From positions 38,240 through 102,239 of the forward strand of contig JAUHYK010000002.1 of NCBI GenBank assembly GCA_030426465.1: a stretch of 64,000 nucleotides of DNA. Direction: 5' to 3'. The position numbers and the translations under genes were made by a program. Positions within the stretch are counted from its first letter, which is position 1; every line of letters begins with the position of its first letter. Under the pieces are notes generated by a model, which had not been told where the DNA came from, searched no databases, and saw only the letters and a program-made list of their open reading frames with translations. Shown here one piece after another: positions 28,395 to 36,598 of the stretch. This stretch comes from Alphaproteobacteria bacterium. GTDB taxonomy: Bacteria; Pseudomonadota; Alphaproteobacteria; Caulobacterales; Parvularculaceae.

Positions 28395-29237
28395 TTAAAC
28401 ATGGCCGAACTCTTTCTTCAGCTCATCCTTGACCTGTTCCAGGCGTGTTCTGCTGACATCATTTTCCGGCGAAAACAGCACCATCCGTTGACCGAGAACT
28501 CCTTCGATGGCGTATGACGTATGGTGAAAATCTATCCGGCCGATGCCTTCATATTTGACTGAATGTGAAGCTTCAAAGCTGTCGGTAATTTCCGTTCCTT
28601 GCCAGTATTGATCGAAGGCCGGACATTGCGCACGCATCTCTGAAATCAGCTTGTCGAAATAGGTTGGATCTTTTGAACGACTGTAATCCCAGCGCAATTT
28701 CGCGGTGAGCCGCTTCACCATCTTCTTAAATTCGTCTTCGTCTTCCTGATATCGCTCTGACAGTAACAGGACGCGCAGCATGTTGCGGTCATCCGCAGGC
28801 ACCGCGCCGTAATCACGCAGAATATGCGCGTAGAGATTGTTCCATCCGATTACGGACCAGTTTTCATTGATGACGATCGCCGGCACGCCCACCGTATCGA
28901 GCGCCAGACGAACACCCGGATTGAGTGTTTCATGCACATCGGGCGCTAGCGGCGGCGGGCGGCCCTGCGCCAAATGGAACAGAAATGCGCGCTCCTTCTC
29001 ATCCAGCCTCAAAACAACGCTCAGATTGTCAAGCACTTCAGCCGAAGGTCGAATATCACGTCCCTGTTCGAACCATGTGTACCAAGTGAGACTGATGCCT
29101 GCGAGTGTAGCCACCTCCTCGCGCCGCAACCCGGGCGTGCGCCGTCGGCCGGTTGCGGTGATGCCGAAATCCGCCGGATTGAGGCGGTTTCGGGCGCTTC
29201 TCAGGAAACGGGCTAATTCGGAGCGATTCTGCTGCAT
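28395..29237 (-). CDS. XRE-family regulator with MmyB-like ligand domain
   Basis: This 280-residue protein has an N-terminal helix-turn-helix (about residues 10-75) with TPGLRREEVATLAGIS and YTWFEQGRDIRPSAEVL. A C-terminal MmyB-like domain, thought to bind a fatty-acid-like ligand, carries ALDTVGVPAIVINENWSVIGWNN. It is divergent from the BKACE/SDR/cupin operon. A perfect inverted repeat lies 4 bases before its start, so it very likely represses itself and controls that operon. Confidence 0.92.
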   Translation of the reverse strand: MQQNRSELARFLRSARNRLNPADFGITATGRRRTPGLRREEVATLAGISLTWYTWFEQGRDIRPSAEVLDNLSVVLRLDEKERAFLFHLAQGRPPPLAPDVHETLNPGVRLALDTVGVPAIVINENWSVIGWNNLYAHILRDYGAVPADDRNMLRVLLLSERYQEDEDEFKKMVKRLTAKLRWDYSRSKDPTYFDKLISEMRAQCPAFDQYWQGTEITDSFEASHSVKYEGIGRIDFHHTSYAIEGVLGQRMVLFSPENDVSRTRLEQVKDELKKEFGHV

Positions 29238-29240
29238 AAT

Positions 29241-29258
29241 TTATCGTATTACCGATAA
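29241..29258. promoter_or_regulatory. Operator-like inverted repeat TTATCG-N6-CGATAA
   Basis: Perfect 6-bp arms flank a 6-base spacer. They sit immediately upstream of the XRE/MmyB gene and overlap TATTAT, its likely -10 on the minus strand. This position fits an autoregulatory operator shared with the divergent operon. Confidence 0.62.
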
Positions 29259-29267
29259 TAGTACTCT

Positions 29268-29296
29268 TTGACCGTGTGAATTGAGATTCATATTGC
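29268..29296 (+). promoter_or_regulatory. Candidate sigma70 promoter for the BKACE operon
   Basis: TTGACC and TATTGC are separated by 17 bases. They lie about 50 bases upstream of the BKACE start and next to the inverted repeat. Confidence 0.45.
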
Positions 29297-29348
29297 GACT
29301 AAGGGCGAAGTCATCGCCAACATGAAGGCCAAATCGAAGGGAAGACCC

Positions 29349-30233
29349 ATGAGCGGAAAAGTCATTATCACCTGCGCACTGACAGGCTCATCGCCGCTGC
29401 CGGACCACCCGAATTTTCCGGTAAAGCCACTTGAGATCGCCGAGGCCGGCCTCGCCGCCGCTGAAGCAGGCGCATCGATCCTGCATATTCATGTTCGCAA
29501 CCCGGAAACCGGCGGCATCTCGACAGAGCTTGAACACTACCGGGAGGTCGCCTCGCTCATCCGTGAGAAAAACAACGAAGTGATTTTCAATATCACGACC
29601 GGCCCGGGTTGCACCTGGATGCAGAGCGATGAGGACCCGAAAATGCCGGCGCCTGCCGAAAAGGGAACTCTAATGTTCACCGCGGAAAAGCGGCTTGAAC
29701 ATATCCTCGATCTCAAACCTGACATGTGCACACTCGACATTTGCACGATGCAGCTTTGGGGCGGCGTTGCGATCAATCTCGACCCGATGATCACCCGCAT
29801 GGGACATATGATTCAGGACGCCGGCGTTCTTCCGGAAATCGAATGTTTCGAAGCTGGTGACTTCGTTTTCGCTGACGACCTGATGGAGAAAGGCGCGATC
29901 CCGAAAAACTCGCCCTTCTCTTTTGTGCTGGGTACAAAATACGGCCTGCCTGCAACGACCGAAGCGATGATGTATTCGAAGAACCAGATTCCGCGCGGCG
30001 CGGTCTGGACGGGCTTTGGCGTTAGCCGTCATTCCTTCCCCATGGCGGCGCAGGCGGTGCTGCTGGGCGGCAATATGCGCGTCGGTTTCGAAGACACGAT
30101 CTACCTGCGCCGCGGGCGTAAGGCGGATTCCAACGCCGACCTCGTTCAGTGGGGCGTCGAACTGGTTGAACGCCTCGGGCGCGACGTCGCCAACGCCGGC
30201 GAGGCGCGCAAAATGATCGGCCTCGCTGAGTAA
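29349..30233 (+). CDS. BKACE family enzyme (3-keto-5-aminohexanoate cleavage-like, DUF849)
   Basis: This 294-residue protein has the DUF849/BKACE pattern. There is an N-terminal ITCALTGS, the zinc ligands in LHIHVRNPETGG, TLDICTMQLWG in mid-protein, EIECFEAGDF and GNMRVGFEDTIYLRRG near the end. The family condenses a beta-keto acid with acetyl-CoA and cleaves it to a CoA thioester plus acetoacetate. I choose the ATG at 29349 (AAGGGAAG upstream) over one at 29322. It is first in an operon with an SDR and two cupin dioxygenases. The keto acid used here is not known. Confidence 0.92.
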   Translation: MSGKVIITCALTGSSPLPDHPNFPVKPLEIAEAGLAAAEAGASILHIHVRNPETGGISTELEHYREVASLIREKNNEVIFNITTGPGCTWMQSDEDPKMPAPAEKGTLMFTAEKRLEHILDLKPDMCTLDICTMQLWGGVAINLDPMITRMGHMIQDAGVLPEIECFEAGDFVFADDLMEKGAIPKNSPFSFVLGTKYGLPATTEAMMYSKNQIPRGAVWTGFGVSRHSFPMAAQAVLLGGNMRVGFEDTIYLRRGRKADSNADLVQWGVELVERLGRDVANAGEARKMIGLAE

Positions 30234-30263
30234 TCAAAACGAAGAATAACGGGGAGTCAGAAA

Positions 30264-31142
30264 TTGACTGACATCAAAGGTAAAGTAGCCTTCATCACCG
30301 GCGGCGGATCAGGCGTAGGGCTCGGCCAGGCGGAAGTTTTCGGCAAAGCCGGCGCCAAGATCGCTATCGCCGACATTCGTGAGGATCATTTAAAAAGCGC
30401 AGTTATCGCGCTCGCGGAAAAGGGCGTCGAAGCGATGCCCGTACATCTCGACATCACGGACCCGGACGCCTATGGGCGCGCCGCCGATGAAGTTGAAGCA
30501 AAGCTTGGCCCGGTGCAGCTTCTGTTTAACACCGCAGGCGTATCGATCTTCGGTCCGCTGCAGCAAGCCACGCTTGATGACTGGAAGTGGCAGCTTGATG
30601 TAAATCTCTGGGGTGTGATCAACGGCGTCCAGACTTTTCTGCCGCGCATGCTCGAACGCGGCGATGACTGTCACATCACCAACACAGCCTCCATGTCTGC
30701 TTTTGTCGCCCTGCCCGGCACGGGCATTTACTGCACAACGAAAATGGCGATCCGGGGCTACTCCGAATGTCTGTCCATGGACCTGAAGGACACCAAGATA
30801 AAAGTCTCTATGCTTTGTCCCGGCGCGGTCGACACCAACATTCATGAGGCGGTGTTGACCCGGCCGGCTCATCTTCAAAAGACCGGCTATTATGGCGCCG
30901 ATCCCAATGTGATGGCTCACCTCAAAAAGGTTATCGAAGTGGGGATGAAGCCGGCCCGCCTCGCCGAATATGTGCTGAAAGGCGTTGAAAAGAACGATCT
31001 TTATATCCTGCCCTATCCTGAATTCCGTAAAACACTCGAAGACATCCATGCCCGCGTCATGGCGTCGCTTGCCAAACCCGAGGATGACCCGGAGTATGAA
31101 AAGCGTGTCGCTCACGGCGTACCTGGCGGCGACAACAAATAA
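30264..31142 (+). CDS. Short-chain dehydrogenase/reductase, TTG start
   Basis: This 292-residue enzyme is a classical SDR with TGGGSGVGLG (12-21), NTAG and the catalytic Tyr156/Lys160 (YCTTK). The start is a TTG at 30264, supported by GGGGAG 7 bases upstream and the alignment of the first strand (KGKVAFITGG). It is 30 bases after BKACE and 20 bases before the first cupin. A role in oxidising an alcohol to the ketone used by its neighbours is plausible. Confidence 0.92.
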   Translation: MTDIKGKVAFITGGGSGVGLGQAEVFGKAGAKIAIADIREDHLKSAVIALAEKGVEAMPVHLDITDPDAYGRAADEVEAKLGPVQLLFNTAGVSIFGPLQQATLDDWKWQLDVNLWGVINGVQTFLPRMLERGDDCHITNTASMSAFVALPGTGIYCTTKMAIRGYSECLSMDLKDTKIKVSMLCPGAVDTNIHEAVLTRPAHLQKTGYYGADPNVMAHLKKVIEVGMKPARLAEYVLKGVEKNDLYILPYPEFRKTLEDIHARVMASLAKPEDDPEYEKRVAHGVPGGDNK

Positions 31143-31162
31143 AGCAAGAGAGGAGAGGTCTT

Positions 31163-31711
31163 ATGTCTAGCGTAGCCGACACTTCCAAGACTGCAGCGGA
31201 GGCCGGCGAATATAAAATCGTCGACGTCCCCGAACCGTTTAAGGACCTCATCAAGCGATGCGGCGTCGAGGGCACTTACGTAGGCTCTTCCCTTGAGGAA
31301 AGCCCATGGGTTCCTTTCGGAGAGAACGCGGCGATCCGCTATCTTGCTTTTGACGTGCGCAATAACTGGGTCGGCAATATTCTCTGGGTGAAAGCCCCGG
31401 GCGTTGTCTCGACGCACAAACACCGAGGCCAGGTCCTGATGGTCTGCCTCGAAGGCAGCTTCCGCTATCTCGAATATGACTGGGTCGCAAAGCCTGGCGC
31501 GTTCATTCATGAAATGCCCGGCGAAGCCCACACATTGGTTACGGACGATCCAAACGGCGTGAAGCTCTTTGGCTGGATGCAGGGCGCCAACGAATTCTAC
31601 GACGAGAACGGAACGCTGATCGACACCGTCGATGTGTGGTGGTTCCTGGACCACTACGAAAGCTATTGCGAGGAACACGGCATCCCCGTCAACAAACAGC
31701 TTTATATTTAA
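31163..31711 (+). CDS. Cupin, 2,4'-dihydroxyacetophenone dioxygenase family (copy 1)
   Basis: This 182-residue cupin has a likely three-histidine iron site, His85 and His87 (THKHRGQ) plus His123 (GEAHTLV). The sequence resembles 2,4'-dihydroxyacetophenone dioxygenase, which splits the C-C bond beside the ketone to give 4-hydroxybenzoate and formate. An AGGAGAGG ribosome site precedes the ATG. A second copy follows after 18 bases. The preferred ketone may differ from the family's type substrate. Confidence 0.82.
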   Translation: MSSVADTSKTAAEAGEYKIVDVPEPFKDLIKRCGVEGTYVGSSLEESPWVPFGENAAIRYLAFDVRNNWVGNILWVKAPGVVSTHKHRGQVLMVCLEGSFRYLEYDWVAKPGAFIHEMPGEAHTLVTDDPNGVKLFGWMQGANEFYDENGTLIDTVDVWWFLDHYESYCEEHGIPVNKQLYI

Positions 31712-31729
31712 CCGGGAAGGAGCTGGATC

Positions 31730-32269
31730 ATGAGCAAACTCGGCGGCCTTTCGAAAACCGCAGAAAATTACAAAATCATTGAGGTGCCCGAGAACCATAA
31801 AAAAGTTCTCGATCGACACCTCATTCCCGGCGGCTTTGTCGGTCACGAAGAAGTGGACAGTCCCTGGGTGCCCTTTGGTGATAACGCCGCCATCCGGCAC
31901 CTGGCCTTTGATGTTCGTCAGAACTGGTATGGCAATGTCCTATGGATCAAATCGCCGGGCGTTATCGGCACGCACAAGCATCGCGGTCAGGTGCTGATGA
32001 TGTGCCTTGAGGGCAGCGTGCGGTATCTTGAATATGATTGGGTTGCGAAACCGGGCGACTTCATTTCAGAAACGCCGGGACAGGCGCACACGCTTGTTAC
32101 GGACCACCCGCAAGGCGTAAAACTTTTCGGCTGGATGCAGGGCGCCAATGAATTTTACGACGAGAACGGAAAATTTATCGAGACCCTTGATGTGTGGTGG
32201 TTTATCAACCACTACGAGACCTACTGCCGGGAAAATAACCTTCCCATCAATAAACAGCTTTACCGCTAA
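31730..32269 (+). CDS. Cupin, 2,4'-dihydroxyacetophenone dioxygenase family (copy 2)
   Basis: This 179-residue protein is a close tandem relative of copy 1. It shares GTHKHRGQVLM, CLEGS, RYLEYDWVAKPG, FGWMQGANEFYDENG and the C-terminal NKQLY. Metal ligands are conserved in both copies. They differ mainly in the first 60 residues and in scattered positions, so a heteromer or split substrate range is possible. It ends the operon, and a terminator follows within 10 bases. Confidence 0.82.
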   Translation: MSKLGGLSKTAENYKIIEVPENHKKVLDRHLIPGGFVGHEEVDSPWVPFGDNAAIRHLAFDVRQNWYGNVLWIKSPGVIGTHKHRGQVLMMCLEGSVRYLEYDWVAKPGDFISETPGQAHTLVTDHPQGVKLFGWMQGANEFYDENGKFIETLDVWWFINHYETYCRENNLPINKQLYR

Positions 32270-32276
32270 ACTTTCT

Positions 32277-32306
32277 GAAACGCCGGCTGAAAAAAGTCGG
32301 CGTTTC
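32277..32306 (+). terminator. Rho-independent terminator of the BKACE-cupin operon
   Basis: GAAACGCCG and CGGCGTTTC form a 9-bp stem around an A-rich 12-base loop. AATTT follows. It lies just after the second cupin and before the convergent NmrA-like gene, which it may also serve. Confidence 0.7.
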
Positions 32307-32316
32307 AATTTCGGCC

Positions 32317-32928
32317 TCAGTAACCAACAGTAAACCGCTCGCCCTGATGTTTCGGCGTCTCGGTTTCATCGATCATCGCGACAGCAAAGTCTTCATAGCT
32401 AATTCGGCTATTGCCTTCTGCATCCTTCAGCACTTCGTCCTTGCCCAGACGGAATTTTCCAGTGCGCTCCCCGGGACCGATGATGATGGAGGGGGAGAGG
32501 AAGGTCCAGTCGGATGCCCCTGACGCTTTTAACTTATTCAAAGCCTGGCGAGCCGGCTCCGCCTCAATCTTGATCTCCTCAGGAAAACCGGGGGTATCGA
32601 TCAGGGCCGGGCCGCCGGGCGCCGCGTTAAGCGACGCAGCCCCGCCAACAATAAGCAGCCGCGGCGCCGTTGAAGCCTGGAAGGCGGCGAGCGCCTTGTC
32701 GAAATCAAGGCCGTTGAAACGCAGGGAATAGATGACCACGTCATGACCGCTGAGCGATTTTCCTACGTCTTCAGCTAACACATCGCCTTTTACGAAGGTC
32801 AATTTATCGTGTGATGGAAGGTCGCCTTGGTTGCGCGCAAGCGCCGTTACCTCGTGACCGCGCGATAGCGCTTCAGCACACAAGCGCTGCCCAACATTGC
32901 CGGTGGCCCCCACTATTGCAATTTTCAT
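32317..32928 (-). CDS. NAD(P)-binding NmrA/SDR-a5-like oxidoreductase
   Basis: This 203-residue protein starts at the ATG at 32928, which has GGAGGGTGAT just upstream. The open frame reaches further but the fold begins here: MKIAIVGATGNVGQRL is the atypical SDR nucleotide motif. The rest (GHEVTALARN, VKGDVL, GHDVVIYSL) is typical of NAD(P)H-binding NmrA/BVR-B-like enzymes. The reaction is not known. It is convergent with the cupin operon. Confidence 0.85.
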   Translation of the reverse strand: MKIAIVGATGNVGQRLCAEALSRGHEVTALARNQGDLPSHDKLTFVKGDVLAEDVGKSLSGHDVVIYSLRFNGLDFDKALAAFQASTAPRLLIVGGAASLNAAPGGPALIDTPGFPEEIKIEAEPARQALNKLKASGASDWTFLSPSIIIGPGERTGKFRLGKDEVLKDAEGNSRISYEDFAVAMIDETETPKHQGERFTVGY

Positions 32929-33323
32929 ATCACCCTCCTCATCTATTCTGATTTTATCCGGACGATCATAACGCATCGCGCCATGCGCATGCGACCTGAT
33001 GAGAAGCCGTATTGGCGGCGAATGGCAGTCACCCATTCATTGAACGGGTTGCACGCACGCCTCACCCTGTTCGCGTTCAGTGTCATTCCTATGCGGATTT
33101 TGATGGAAAGAGAGGCGCTTTACAGCGCCCGGCGCCGGTAAAGAACTGGCAAAGCGTCATGGTTCAACTATACTTTCGCGTCGGCGGCGCAGTCAGTCAC
33201 ATAAAGCCAAAGTCATGCGGGGGCGCGGACTTTCGGCTGCGATGGTTGCCTCGCCGGCGCACATAACAAGATGCTGCGCGATAAACGCGTAGACCGTAAA
33301 ACACACCCGGGAAGGGAAACAGG
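32929..33323. other. Non-coding gap of 395 bp
   Basis: This lies between two divergent genes (NmrA-like and MFS), so it should hold both promoters. I see one small hairpin (GGCGCT-ttac-AGCGCC near 33113-33128) and no convincing gene. No clear -35/-10 pair stands out. Confidence 0.4.
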
Positions 33324-34706
33324 ATGGACACCTCTGCAAGCGGCGCCGGCGCGCCAGAAGAAGCGTCAGCCAACCCCGCCGCCGATCAGGCCGACTACCC
33401 GCCCCCGAGACAAGCCTGGTATTGCGTTTCAATCCTCGCCCTTGCGGTGATGGTGAACTTCCTCGACCGCGGCATTCTCAATCTTCTGATCGAGCCCATC
33501 AAAGCCGATCTCGGTCTCACAGATACGCAGATTAGCCTTATTGTCGGCGCCGCCTTCACAATTTTCTACGCGATTTTCGGCTGGCCCGTAGCCGTAATGG
33601 TCGACCGTTTCAGCCGCAAACATATGATGGCGGCGGGCATCGCTATCTTTGGCCTGATGACGATGATGTCAGGGCTTGCTTCGAATTTCTGGCATTTATT
33701 CCTGGCGCGAGTCGGTATTGGCGTTGGCGAAACCACGAGCGGCCCTTCGGCCTATTCTCTGTTGTCCGATTACTTCCCGCCTGAAAAACTGCCGCGCGCC
33801 ATTGCCGTTATGAATCTCGGTTTCGTCGCAGGCGTCGGTTTTTCGATGATCATCGGCGGCGTCATCATCAGTTTTGTCGGCACTAGCGGCGGCTATGACT
33901 TGCCATTCGGACTGCATCTTCGTGGCTGGCAAGTTGTGCTGATCATGGTCGGCGTGCCGGGCCTGATCGTATCCGCGCTGATGTTGACGGTGCAAGAACC
34001 CATACGGCGCGGCGGCGTTCAAAAAGAATCACGCCCCATCGGCGAAGTGTTCGCCTTCGTTGGACATCATTGGAAAGTCTATATTCCGCTGTTCGCCGGC
34101 CTCGCGCTGCGGTCGGTGCAGATGTTCGGCCTGCAAACCTGGGGCGCACCATTCTACGCTCGCACCTATGGATGGTCAGGCGTTCAATACGCTTATGTCG
34201 CCGGCTTCAGTCTTATGGTCGCCATGCCGATTGGTCTTTTTGTCGGCAGCTGGCTTGCTGAACGCTGGTGGAAAAAAGGAATCTACGACGCCAACATCCG
34301 CATTACGGTCATTTCAACGGCGGTCGCTGTTCCGCTGGCGATCCTTCAGCCCATAATGCCGAGCCCCTGGCTTGCCGCTTTCATTGGTTTCTTCGCAGCT
34401 CTTTGGGGCGGCATGGCGGCGCCTGTCGAAAATGCAGCGTTGCAAAGCGTGACGCCAAACCATCTTCGCGGCCAGGTTACGTTCATGTTTCTTTTCATCA
34501 TGAATGTCGTCGGCATGATGATGGGACCACTGATCGTCTCGACATTTACGGACGTCATTTTCTCGGAAGAAAACATTCGTTACTCGCTCTTCCTGACGGC
34601 TTTGTTGATGGGGCCCCCTGCCGTATTTATTTTTTGGGCGGGCATGAAACCCTATGGCCAGGCCATGGCGGCAGGCGGCCCCCTAAAACCGCCGCCTGCC
34701 AAGTAA
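33324..34706 (+). CDS. MFS transporter (spinster-like)
   Basis: This 460-residue protein has twelve membrane helices. MVNFLDRGILNLLIEPI lies in helix 1 and the conserved GWPVAVMVDRFSRKHMM loop follows. ARVGIGVGETTSGPSAYSLLSDYF lies in helix 4. AAGGGAAACAGG lies before the ATG. It resembles the transporter at 22156 but is clearly distinct. A thioesterase follows after 10 bases. It could carry a carboxylate used by the neighbouring catabolic genes. Confidence 0.92.
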   Translation: MDTSASGAGAPEEASANPAADQADYPPPRQAWYCVSILALAVMVNFLDRGILNLLIEPIKADLGLTDTQISLIVGAAFTIFYAIFGWPVAVMVDRFSRKHMMAAGIAIFGLMTMMSGLASNFWHLFLARVGIGVGETTSGPSAYSLLSDYFPPEKLPRAIAVMNLGFVAGVGFSMIIGGVIISFVGTSGGYDLPFGLHLRGWQVVLIMVGVPGLIVSALMLTVQEPIRRGGVQKESRPIGEVFAFVGHHWKVYIPLFAGLALRSVQMFGLQTWGAPFYARTYGWSGVQYAYVAGFSLMVAMPIGLFVGSWLAERWWKKGIYDANIRITVISTAVAVPLAILQPIMPSPWLAAFIGFFAALWGGMAAPVENAALQSVTPNHLRGQVTFMFLFIMNVVGMMMGPLIVSTFTDVIFSEENIRYSLFLTALLMGPPAVFIFWAGMKPYGQAMAAGGPLKPPPAK

Positions 34707-34716
34707 CGGCAGAAAG

Positions 34717-35139
34717 ATGACAGCTTTCTTTACACGCGAACTGCGCATCGAATGGGGCTGGTGCGACCCGGCCGGGATCGTGTTTGCGCCGCGTTTTATT
34801 GATATGCTGAGCGAGAACACAGTGCAGATGTTCGAATTCGCGGGCCTGCCGAAGAAACGCGATATGAGAAGAGACATGAATATCGCCGGTTACCCGCTAG
34901 TAGATCTTCAAGCGCGTTTTCTGTTTCCGGCGGCCTATGGCGACGACGTCACCGTCGAAAGCGAGGCGCCCGAGTTCGGCAAATCGAGCTTCACTATCCG
35001 GCACTTTATTAATAATGGCGATAGGCTCTGTGTTGAAGGAACCGAAAAACGGGTCTGGACGGTTTTCGATCCTGAAGCGCCCGGCGGCATCAAAGCGACG
35101 CCAGTGCCGGAGGCCATTCGCAAATTGTTCACGGCGTAG
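34717..35139 (+). CDS. 4-hydroxybenzoyl-CoA thioesterase-like hotdog enzyme
   Basis: This 140-residue hotdog protein has the family motif GWCDPAGIVFAPRFIDM, with the catalytic Asp next to Pro (residue 15-16 region). The family hydrolyses acyl- or aroyl-CoA thioesters such as 4-hydroxybenzoyl-CoA. It is coupled to the MFS gene (10-base gap). Its presence near the cupins and PobA fits removal or recycling of aromatic CoA esters, but this is inference. Confidence 0.88.
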   Translation: MTAFFTRELRIEWGWCDPAGIVFAPRFIDMLSENTVQMFEFAGLPKKRDMRRDMNIAGYPLVDLQARFLFPAAYGDDVTVESEAPEFGKSSFTIRHFINNGDRLCVEGTEKRVWTVFDPEAPGGIKATPVPEAIRKLFTA

Positions 35140-35153
35140 ACCGCGCCAGCGCT

Positions 35154-36596
35154 CTACTGCGTTTCGGGAAATCCACCCAGCGCACGGTAGAGATTAATAG
35201 CGCTGACGGCTTCTTCCAGTCTTATAAGCACAAGCTCCTGCTTGGCCGCATAGTCCGTCCGTTGAGCATCAAGAACTGATAAATAACTATCTACGCCGTT
35301 GCGAAACCTTGCATCGGCAAGCGTGTAAGTTCGCTCAGACGCCAGAGAAAGTTTTTCCGTCGCCTCCAGTCGTTCACCAATCGTACGGCGCGTCGCCAAC
35401 GCATCGGCGACATCGCGAAAGGCAGACTGCACTGCTTTTTCATATTCGTTCACGGCGATATCACGGTCGATCTTGGCGCCAGTCAATTGCGCGCGATTGC
35501 GTCCGCCAGAGAAGATTGGAAGCGATACGGAGGGAGCAAACGACCAGACACCTGTGCCAGCCGAAAAAAGATTAGCCAGTTCCGCGCTTGTTGTTCCAGC
35601 GCTCGCCGTCAACAATATCCTTGGGAAAAATGCGGCGCGCGCAGCGCCAATATTTGCATTTGCAGCGCGCAAACGCCGCTCTGTCGCCAGCACATCAGGG
35701 CGCTGAAGCAAAATCCCTGAGGAAACATTTGCGAAAGCCGTATTTAGCGCAACACCATCAAGTGAGGCAACGATTTCAGGCAGGTCAGCCCGCCCCACAA
35801 GCAACCGCAGCGCATTTTCATCACGCGCAATCTGCGCCTCTAGCCCGGCGGCGTCAGCGCGCGCGCGCTGCACCGATGTGTCCGCACGCTGCACATCGAG
35901 ATCATTGCCAAGGCCATTGTCCACAAGCTCGCGGGTGAGATTATAAGAAGACTGCTGGCTTTCCACCGTCTCGCGCGCAATGGTCAATCGCTCCCTGTCG
36001 GCGAGCAATTGCAGATAGGCTCCAGCCACTTCGGCAATGAGAGATATTTCGGCGGAACGGCGCGCTTCCTCTGTCGCAAAATAAGTTTCAAGCGCCTTCC
36101 GATTGAGACTTCTGACACGGCCAAACAAATCCAGCTCATAGGCGCTGAGGCTAACCTCAGCGGAATATTGTTCGATTGTAATCGGGTCTGTCCTGCCCGA
36201 GCCGCCAGCCGCGCCTGCTGCGCCAATCGATGCATTCTCACCGATGCGTTGGCGTAAATAACCTCCATCCGCGGAAATGGAGGGTAAGCTATCGGCGCGT
36301 TGAACCCTGTAGAGCGCCCGCGCGCGGTCTACATTCAGCATTGCGATACGCAGATCGCGATTATTTTCAAGTGCGGTTTCGACAAGCGTCGTCAATGCCG
36401 GGTCTGTGATGAAGCTGCGCCAATCGGCTATGCGCACGACATCATCAGACGTCTCGTCTAGATCCGGAAAGGTTTCCGCCACGGGCGCATCGGGGCGCTG
36501 GTAATCAGGAGCCATGGTGAGTGACGTACAACCGCAACCCAGAACCGCCATCGCAGAAATGGCAATCGCTTTCATCTCTGATGAAAAAGTCGACAT
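35154..36596 (-). CDS. Outer membrane efflux lipoprotein (NodT/OprM family)
   Basis: This 480-residue lipoprotein has a signal with a cysteine lipobox (LGCGC). The TolC-like body has PDYQRPDAP and two repeats of the coiled-coil channel domain (EVAGAYLQLLADRERL and DVADALATRRTIGERLEA). It forms the outer membrane exit of the pump. It is the third gene of the efflux operon and starts 3 bases after the permease stop. Confidence 0.95.
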   Translation of the reverse strand: MSTFSSEMKAIAISAMAVLGCGCTSLTMAPDYQRPDAPVAETFPDLDETSDDVVRIADWRSFITDPALTTLVETALENNRDLRIAMLNVDRARALYRVQRADSLPSISADGGYLRQRIGENASIGAAGAAGGSGRTDPITIEQYSAEVSLSAYELDLFGRVRSLNRKALETYFATEEARRSAEISLIAEVAGAYLQLLADRERLTIARETVESQQSSYNLTRELVDNGLGNDLDVQRADTSVQRARADAAGLEAQIARDENALRLLVGRADLPEIVASLDGVALNTAFANVSSGILLQRPDVLATERRLRAANANIGAARAAFFPRILLTASAGTTSAELANLFSAGTGVWSFAPSVSLPIFSGGRNRAQLTGAKIDRDIAVNEYEKAVQSAFRDVADALATRRTIGERLEATEKLSLASERTYTLADARFRNGVDSYLSVLDAQRTDYAAKQELVLIRLEEAVSAINLYRALGGFPETQ

Positions 36597-36598
36597 AC

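Noticed and set aside
30390-31900. Long open frames on the minus strand opposite the SDR and cupin genes
   Set aside because: They are shadows of GC-rich coding genes. They lack family motifs and credible ribosome sites, while the plus-strand genes have clear catalytic motifs.
33113-33128. Small hairpin GGCGCT-ttac-AGCGCC in the 395-bp gap as a terminator
   Set aside because: It lies between divergent promoters, is only 6 bp long and lacks a T-run.
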